From the NCBI GenBank assembly GCA_012270665.1, contig JAAXHY010000317.1:1-17610 (forward strand): DNA of 17,610 nt, written 5' to 3'. The position numbers and the translations under genes were made by a program. Shown in pieces: positions 13,209-17,610 of the stretch; the first letter of the stretch is position 1, and every line of letters starts with the position of its first letter. Below the pieces are notes generated by a model, which did no database searches, had not been told where the DNA came from, and saw only the letters and a program-made list of their open reading frames with translations. Source of the DNA: Dehalococcoidia bacterium (lineage in GTDB: Bacteria > Chloroflexota > Dehalococcoidia > SAR202 > UBA11138).

Positions 13209-15236
13209 ATGAAGCTAATCAGAGCGAGAGTCACGAACTATCGAAGCATTGACGACTCAGGATGGGTAACCCTCGACAATGTTACCTGCATGGTGGGGAA
13301 GAACGAGTCGGGGAAGACTGCGTTTCTCCAAGCGCTCAGGCGTCTGAATCCGGTTGACAGCGCTAGTGGGAAGTTCAGCCTCAGAGACTATCCTAGGAAG
13401 GGATACGTGCATTACAGAAGGCGCCACGACGCCCAGCCTGACGTCGCCATACGTGTGGAGTTCGAGTTGAGTGACGAGGAAATTGCCGAACTCGAGAGCA
13501 AGTTCGGTGATGGGGTGATGCGGTCCCGCCGGGTCATGGCGTCGAAGAACTATAAGAACCAGCGAGCCTGGCAGTTTGACATTGACGAGACAGCGGTCAT
13601 ACGTCATCTCATCAAAGCGGCAGACCTACCGGAAGAGATTCAACAATATGTCTCTTCAGTCTCGACATGGAAGGACCTGCAAGAGCGGCTCCAGTCTATT
13701 GAGACCAAGAACCCGGCAATTGACGCTCTCTTGGACCGACTCCCTGAGAACGACCTGCGCCAGCAAGTGGTGCTCGATCACCTTGAGCGCTACCTTCCGG
13801 TTCTCGTCTATTTCGACAACTACAGCACTATGCGGGGTCGTATTTCCATTGAGGACATCAAGAGGCGGAGGTCCACACCCGGGGAACTCGATGACGCCGA
13901 CCGGACTTTCCTTGCTCTCCTCTCTATGGTGGGGAGCAGCCTGGACGACCTGGAACACGAGACCAACTTTGAATACCTGAAGGCAGAACTGGAATCGGCT
14001 TCGATTGGCATAAGCGACGAGATATTCGAGTTTTGGAAGCAGAACAAGCAGCTAAGGGTTCAGTTCGACCTTTCGGCGGCAAATCCGAACGACCCGCCGC
14101 CTCTGAATAGCGGCACCATCCTTCACGTTCGCGTTTGGAACAACCGGCATCGCGTATCGGTGCCGTTTGATGAACGATCCAGAGGATTCGTGTGGTTCTT
14201 CAGCTTCCTGGTGTACTTCTCGATGATCGAGAAGATACAGGAGGATCAGGACCGGGACATGATCTTCCTGCTGGACGAACCGGGATTGAACCTGCACGCT
14301 CTCGCGCAGTATGACTTCCAGAGGTTCATCAACGAGAGGCTCGCGCCAAAGCACCAGGTCATCTACACGACTCACTCTCCATTCATGGTGGATCTCGACA
14401 ACCTGACCAGCGTCAGAACCGTTGAAGATATGGACGACCTCGGGACTACTATCAGGCAGGACATCCTGCAGAACAGCGACGATACGGTCTTCCCTCTCCA
14501 GATGGCCCTGGGATACCAGCTCGTTCAAACTCTGTTCCTAGCTCCACATTGTCTGCTGGTCAACTCGGCCTCGGACTTGATATACCTGCAGGTGCTTGGT
14601 GAAATGTGCGCACTTGAAGGCGCCACGAAGCTGGACCCGAGGTGGGTCGTAATTCCGGTCGGCAATGCCGAAAATCTCCCCACATTCATCTCGCTTCTGG
14701 GTGATAACTACACGAGCCTTGCGGTGCTGATGGACGCTTCGGATGAGAACCGGGAACATTTCGATCAGATCAACGAGGCCATGGCTTCGGTCGGACGCAC
14801 GCCGGTTAACTGGATTGAAGTCACGCGTGTGAGGGAAGCGGGCATAGAGGATCTACTCGACCCGGGATTCTACCTGAGACTGGTCAACCAGACTTACGCG
14901 CCGCATCTGAAGGAACCCATCACACTAAGGACAATCTCGGACAGCAACCCGCGCATCGTTGAACGCCTCAAGTCCTACTTCAGTGAGAATGGCGTCAATG
15001 GCGGCGAGTTCGACCCGTACAAGCCGGCGGCGCTCCTCCTGAAGAACCACGCTATGATGCGTGGTGAGATAAACCAGGTGACGATCGACAGCGCTTCGTC
15101 CATGTTTGACCGAATCAACTCGATGCTGTCGAGCAATGGTGTGAGCGCAGGGTATAAGGTGGGGAATGGGGGCGGAATTCCGATAGGTTTCGACCTCAGC
15201 AAGTCCACCACAATCGCGTCGGTGCTGTCCAGATAG
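13209..15236 (+). CDS. OLD-family-like AAA ATPase with degenerate TOPRIM region
   Basis: This is a 675-residue SMC/ABC-type ATPase like those of the OLD (overcoming lysogenization defect) nucleases, which include anti-phage proteins. Walker A is GKNESGKT (30-37), a signature-like ERSRGF lies at 322-327, Walker B is IFLLDEP (352-358), and the H-loop is in YTTHSPFM (386-393). Residues 85-320 form the inserted helical/dimerisation region. The C-terminal TOPRIM-like part begins at LLVNSASDLIYL (449-460). Active OLD proteins usually have Glu where Asn452 stands, and the second motif reads LMDASD (507-512) instead of a clean DxD. EAGIEDLL (543-550) is retained. Nuclease activity may therefore be lost or altered. 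The ATG has GAGGAGG just upstream. It stands alone, with no UvrD-like helicase or reverse transcriptase beside it. Confidence 0.85.
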   Translation: MKLIRARVTNYRSIDDSGWVTLDNVTCMVGKNESGKTAFLQALRRLNPVDSASGKFSLRDYPRKGYVHYRRRHDAQPDVAIRVEFELSDEEIAELESKFGDGVMRSRRVMASKNYKNQRAWQFDIDETAVIRHLIKAADLPEEIQQYVSSVSTWKDLQERLQSIETKNPAIDALLDRLPENDLRQQVVLDHLERYLPVLVYFDNYSTMRGRISIEDIKRRRSTPGELDDADRTFLALLSMVGSSLDDLEHETNFEYLKAELESASIGISDEIFEFWKQNKQLRVQFDLSAANPNDPPPLNSGTILHVRVWNNRHRVSVPFDERSRGFVWFFSFLVYFSMIEKIQEDQDRDMIFLLDEPGLNLHALAQYDFQRFINERLAPKHQVIYTTHSPFMVDLDNLTSVRTVEDMDDLGTTIRQDILQNSDDTVFPLQMALGYQLVQTLFLAPHCLLVNSASDLIYLQVLGEMCALEGATKLDPRWVVIPVGNAENLPTFISLLGDNYTSLAVLMDASDENREHFDQINEAMASVGRTPVNWIEVTRVREAGIEDLLDPGFYLRLVNQTYAPHLKEPITLRTISDSNPRIVERLKSYFSENGVNGGEFDPYKPAALLLKNHAMMRGEINQVTIDSASSMFDRINSMLSSNGVSAGYKVGNGGGIPIGFDLSKSTTIASVLSR

Positions 15237-15278
15237 TCAGATATGGCCCGCTGAGGTAGTCGGTAAAGCCTTTGAAAT

Positions 15279-15312
15279 GCAATAGGGGGCGCCACAGGGC
15301 GCCCCCTATTGC
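15279..15312. terminator. Bidirectional intrinsic terminator hairpin
   Basis: GCAATAGGGGGCGCC (15279-15293) and its exact complement at 15298-15312 form a perfect 15-bp stem with the loop ACAG. It lies between two convergent genes, 42 bp after the ATPase stop and 25 bp after the end of the minus-strand gene. The stem bottom is A/T-rich (CAATAG/CTATTG), but a full T-run is missing on both sides. Confidence 0.8.
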
Positions 15313-15337
15313 CGTACGCGCATTGACGGAGGTGGCA

Positions 15338-16534
15338 TCAACTTTGCCGATGCGGGCCCAAAGCGGTGAGTCTCGTGTTCAGTACCATAAGCCTCTGGCG
15401 GTACTCTTCGTCGGATATGTCGCCGGATTCGTAAGCGTCCGTCAGATCCGAGATCATTCTGAATATCACGGCTCGCTCACTGTAAGTTTCTGAAGTTGGT
15501 GACTCACGCCGTTGACCTGTAGTCTTCCAGATGGCGCCATATGCCAGCAGCGCGATCATGAGTACTCCCAGAGCGACAGGAGCGACATACTGGAACCTGA
15601 TACCCGAGAGACTACTCCCCACCCTGTCCGTAATCCCTGGGGTTGGGAGTCCGTCCAGTTCTAGGAAGAGCGACTCTCCCCTGGCGAGTCCTTCGGCTTC
15701 CAGAACCCTGTACTGGCGCTCTCCTATCATTACACGCTCAGGCTCGCCCAGACCCTCGACCGAAATGGACACTACCTCTTCCGGAGCGAGTATGCGTAGG
15801 GATTGCGCGCCGTAGCGATAAGACTTATCCAGAGTGTGTTTCTCTCCCTGATATGGAAATCTGTAAGAGAACATGATCTCGTGCTCTCCGGGAGGAACGC
15901 TGGCAAGGAGAGCGAATCCTCTGTCAACCTGAACGAAGTCCGCTCCAATAAGCCGAGTATCGAGAGAAAGTTCAGTTGCCTCTGGGGGAAGCCCGAACCT
16001 GAGCAGTTCCATCACACCTGTTCCCGGTACATACGCCATATCCGAACGATTGACCAGTGTGATGATTTCCAGCGCCGCCAGAGTCTGGTCTGAGGTGTCT
16101 GTCCCCGCTAACAACAGCGAGGCGCCACCGGTGGATACTATCGAATCGTCGTGAGTTGCTTCATAGACGGTCAGCGTCACCGGAGGGGGGGAGCCCGTTG
16201 ACATCTCGAGGTCGGTGCCGTAAATGGCGTCCTGGTAGCGGACGGATACGCCATAGCTGGTCGAAGGATCGTACTCTATGTTTTCGAACCTGAACGCGCC
16301 CGTATCGTCGGTGATGGTGGTGATGTCGTCGAATCCAGCGGCAGTGACACGATGAAGAGTCACGACTTGCCCAAACATATCAGACTCACCCGCCGTGCCG
16401 CTTACAACCACGCCTTCAACAGTTCGGGATTCCGGTTGCGCTTCGAGAGAAGCGGCGTCAACCATGAAGGCGAGACACATTATAGAGGCAATTGCCAACA
16501 CTCTGAAAGACACGCTTTGCGATACACTCCCCAA
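15338..16534 (-). CDS. Exported membrane-anchored protein with carboxypeptidase-regulatory-like and SHOCT-like parts
   Basis: The function of this 398-residue protein is not recognised. Its N-terminus has a signal peptide (hydrophobic LAIASIMCLAFMV at 13-25, likely cleavage near AQ 32-33). Residues 38-110 look like a carboxypeptidase-regulatory or CnaB-like beta domain (VEGVV, then TDDTGAFRFENI). A second beta-rich domain spans about 150-300. One membrane helix follows at 316-336 (YVAPVALGVLMIALLAYGAIW, 21 residues), then a cytoplasmic tail whose end, AYESGDISDEEYRQRLMVL (367-385), resembles a SHOCT motif. This predicts an external beta domain tied to an internal tail. The TTG at 16534 is a weak start; the GTG at 16513 is an alternative. 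It follows the oxidoreductase gene by 50 bp. Confidence 0.75.
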   Translation of the reverse strand: MGSVSQSVSFRVLAIASIMCLAFMVDAASLEAQPESRTVEGVVVSGTAGESDMFGQVVTLHRVTAAGFDDITTITDDTGAFRFENIEYDPSTSYGVSVRYQDAIYGTDLEMSTGSPPPVTLTVYEATHDDSIVSTGGASLLLAGTDTSDQTLAALEIITLVNRSDMAYVPGTGVMELLRFGLPPEATELSLDTRLIGADFVQVDRGFALLASVPPGEHEIMFSYRFPYQGEKHTLDKSYRYGAQSLRILAPEEVVSISVEGLGEPERVMIGERQYRVLEAEGLARGESLFLELDGLPTPGITDRVGSSLSGIRFQYVAPVALGVLMIALLAYGAIWKTTGQRRESPTSETYSERAVIFRMISDLTDAYESGDISDEEYRQRLMVLNTRLTALGPHRQS

Positions 16535-16584
16535 GAGCCTGATTGATGCCTTATGCTGAGTTTAGCAACGCATCTGAACTGGGT

Positions 16585-17610
16585 TCAACGAGACTTGGAA
16601 GGAGAAAGCCCCTCAGACAAGGCGCGGGCGGCATACACTCCACTTCGTACAGCCCCCTCCATGGTAGATGGCCAGTCCGTACTGGTCCAGTCGCCGGCTA
16701 GAAAGAGATTGGGAACCGGCGTAACTTGAGACGGACGACGTGAGGCAACGCCGGGAACACACCGAAATGTGGCATTGGGTTGTTTGATGATCAGGGACTT
16801 TCGGACGACCGCGCTACGGGCCAAAGGGAGCGCTCGTCTCATCTCCTCCTCGAACATTTCTTTCAGATCGTCCTTGGGCCTGTCTATGAAGTCCCACGCG
16901 CCGCTGAGAGAAATACAGACATACTGACCCGAGGAGTTGGGGTTTCCCTGAATCAGGCTGCGGTTGAAGACCCACTGGATCGGACTTTCAAGAAATGCGA
17001 TGAAAGCGTCTTTCATCACCTGCCTGTCGTACCACAGATGCACGTTTACAATAGGCGCCGAAGTGAGACCGAAGATCGGTTCGAAGAAAGGATCGGCGGC
17101 GAGTTCGGGAGGCAATAGATCGAGAATTATCTGATAAGGCAGCGCGCTGATGTAAGCGTCCGCCCGAAGGGTGGTTCCGTCCGAAAGTTGTACGCCGCCA
17201 ACAATGTCCCCATCGAACAAGAGCGAGTGGACAGTCTTTCCCAGGATAACCGAACCGCCACTATCTTCGATGAAACATCGCCCGCGGACATCCGCGATTG
17301 AACTTAACCCGACACGGGCATATCCAATTGCCGAGTTCTCGGGCCTCCTAAGCAGACCTTCCTGAATGACCATGAGCGCCATGTCCGCATTTACGCTGCG
17401 AACGTCGTCGTTCAATGTCGGCAGGATTATCAGGTTCCAGAGATTTTCTATCGCCCGTTCGGACTGGTGATGACGCTTCAGCCAGTCGTAAAAGGTCTGC
17501 GAGTCAAGCGATTCGACATCCTTACGTCTATCGGTCAGGCTGGCCTTCAACAGCCCGAACAAGGCGCGAATCTTGTCACTCCCGCCAATGTGAGGATAGC
17601 GCATGAACGA
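16585..17610 (-). CDS. hpnE: HpnE-like FAD-dependent hydroxysqualene dehydroxylase, N-terminus cut by window edge
   Basis: This is the C-terminal part of an amine-oxidase/phytoene-desaturase-type flavoprotein. About 341 residues are visible; the family usually has 420-480, so the N-terminal GxGxxG FAD loop lies outside the window. The end carries the family FAD-binding motif NLFLAGDWTSTDWPSTMEGAVRSG (24 residues, key GDWT and MEGAVRSG), which resembles HpnE, the squalene-associated enzyme of hopanoid synthesis. A central DAYISALP and a substrate region FYDWLKRHHQSE also fit. Phytoene or zeta-carotene desaturase is the main alternative. The frame stays open to the window edge, so the Met at 17604 is internal. 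It lies upstream of the exported protein on the same strand. Confidence 0.75.
   Translation of the reverse strand, partial: SFMRYPHIGGSDKIRALFGLLKASLTDRRKDVESLDSQTFYDWLKRHHQSERAIENLWNLIILPTLNDDVRSVNADMALMVIQEGLLRRPENSAIGYARVGLSSIADVRGRCFIEDSGGSVILGKTVHSLLFDGDIVGGVQLSDGTTLRADAYISALPYQIILDLLPPELAADPFFEPIFGLTSAPIVNVHLWYDRQVMKDAFIAFLESPIQWVFNRSLIQGNPNSSGQYVCISLSGAWDFIDRPKDDLKEMFEEEMRRALPLARSAVVRKSLIIKQPNATFRCVPGVASRRPSQVTPVPNLFLAGDWTSTDWPSTMEGAVRSGVYAARALSEGLSPSKSR

Overview
The window is a piece of bacterial chromosome of roughly 55% G+C with dense, mostly operonic genes. Several features fit a member of the Chloroflexota, perhaps a Dehalococcoidia/SAR202-like lineage: a short IF-2, a NusA with a long acidic tail, dispersed GC-rich palindromes, and a B12 salvage operon. 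This placement is an inference from gene style and could not be tested.

Region 1 (1-4350, minus strand) is the transcription/translation operon nusA - ylxR - infB - rbfA. It starts from a perfect TATAAT box at 4334-4329, followed by a short leader with a terminator-like hairpin. rimP, the usual first gene of this operon, is not upstream of nusA here. rbfA runs off the left edge.

Region 2 (4671-10982, plus strand) is a cobalamin-controlled operon. It has a strong promoter (TTGACA, 17 bp, TAACAT), a cobalamin riboswitch (about 4720-4890), an intrinsic terminator (4974-5004), then cobO (N-terminally truncated), cobT, cobS, cbiB, cobD, cobU and pduX. Together these genes adenosylate a corrinoid (if CobO works), make L-threonine phosphate (PduX) and aminopropanol phosphate (CobD), attach it (CbiB), activate it with GTP (CobU), activate the lower-ligand base (CobT) and join the two (CobS). 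No corrin-ring genes are present in the window, so the locus looks like salvage and nucleotide-loop assembly. The CobO reading frame lacks the ATP-binding P-loop, and an in-frame TGA lies four codons before its first possible start. This is the most puzzling gene in the window.

Region 3 (10997-12997) holds two divergent genes, a putative metal-dependent cyclase/hydrolase (minus) and a short-chain dehydrogenase (plus), with a shared promoter region and a long inverted repeat or terminator after the dehydrogenase.

Region 4 (13209-15312) is a lone OLD-family-like AAA ATPase with intact Walker motifs but a TOPRIM-like region whose acidic residues are altered. It is closed by a perfect 15-bp bidirectional terminator hairpin.

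Region 5 (15338-17610, minus strand) carries an exported, membrane-anchored protein of unknown function and the C-terminal three quarters of an HpnE-like FAD-dependent squalene/carotenoid oxidoreductase, which runs off the right edge.

No tRNA, rRNA, CRISPR array, insertion sequence or integrase was seen.
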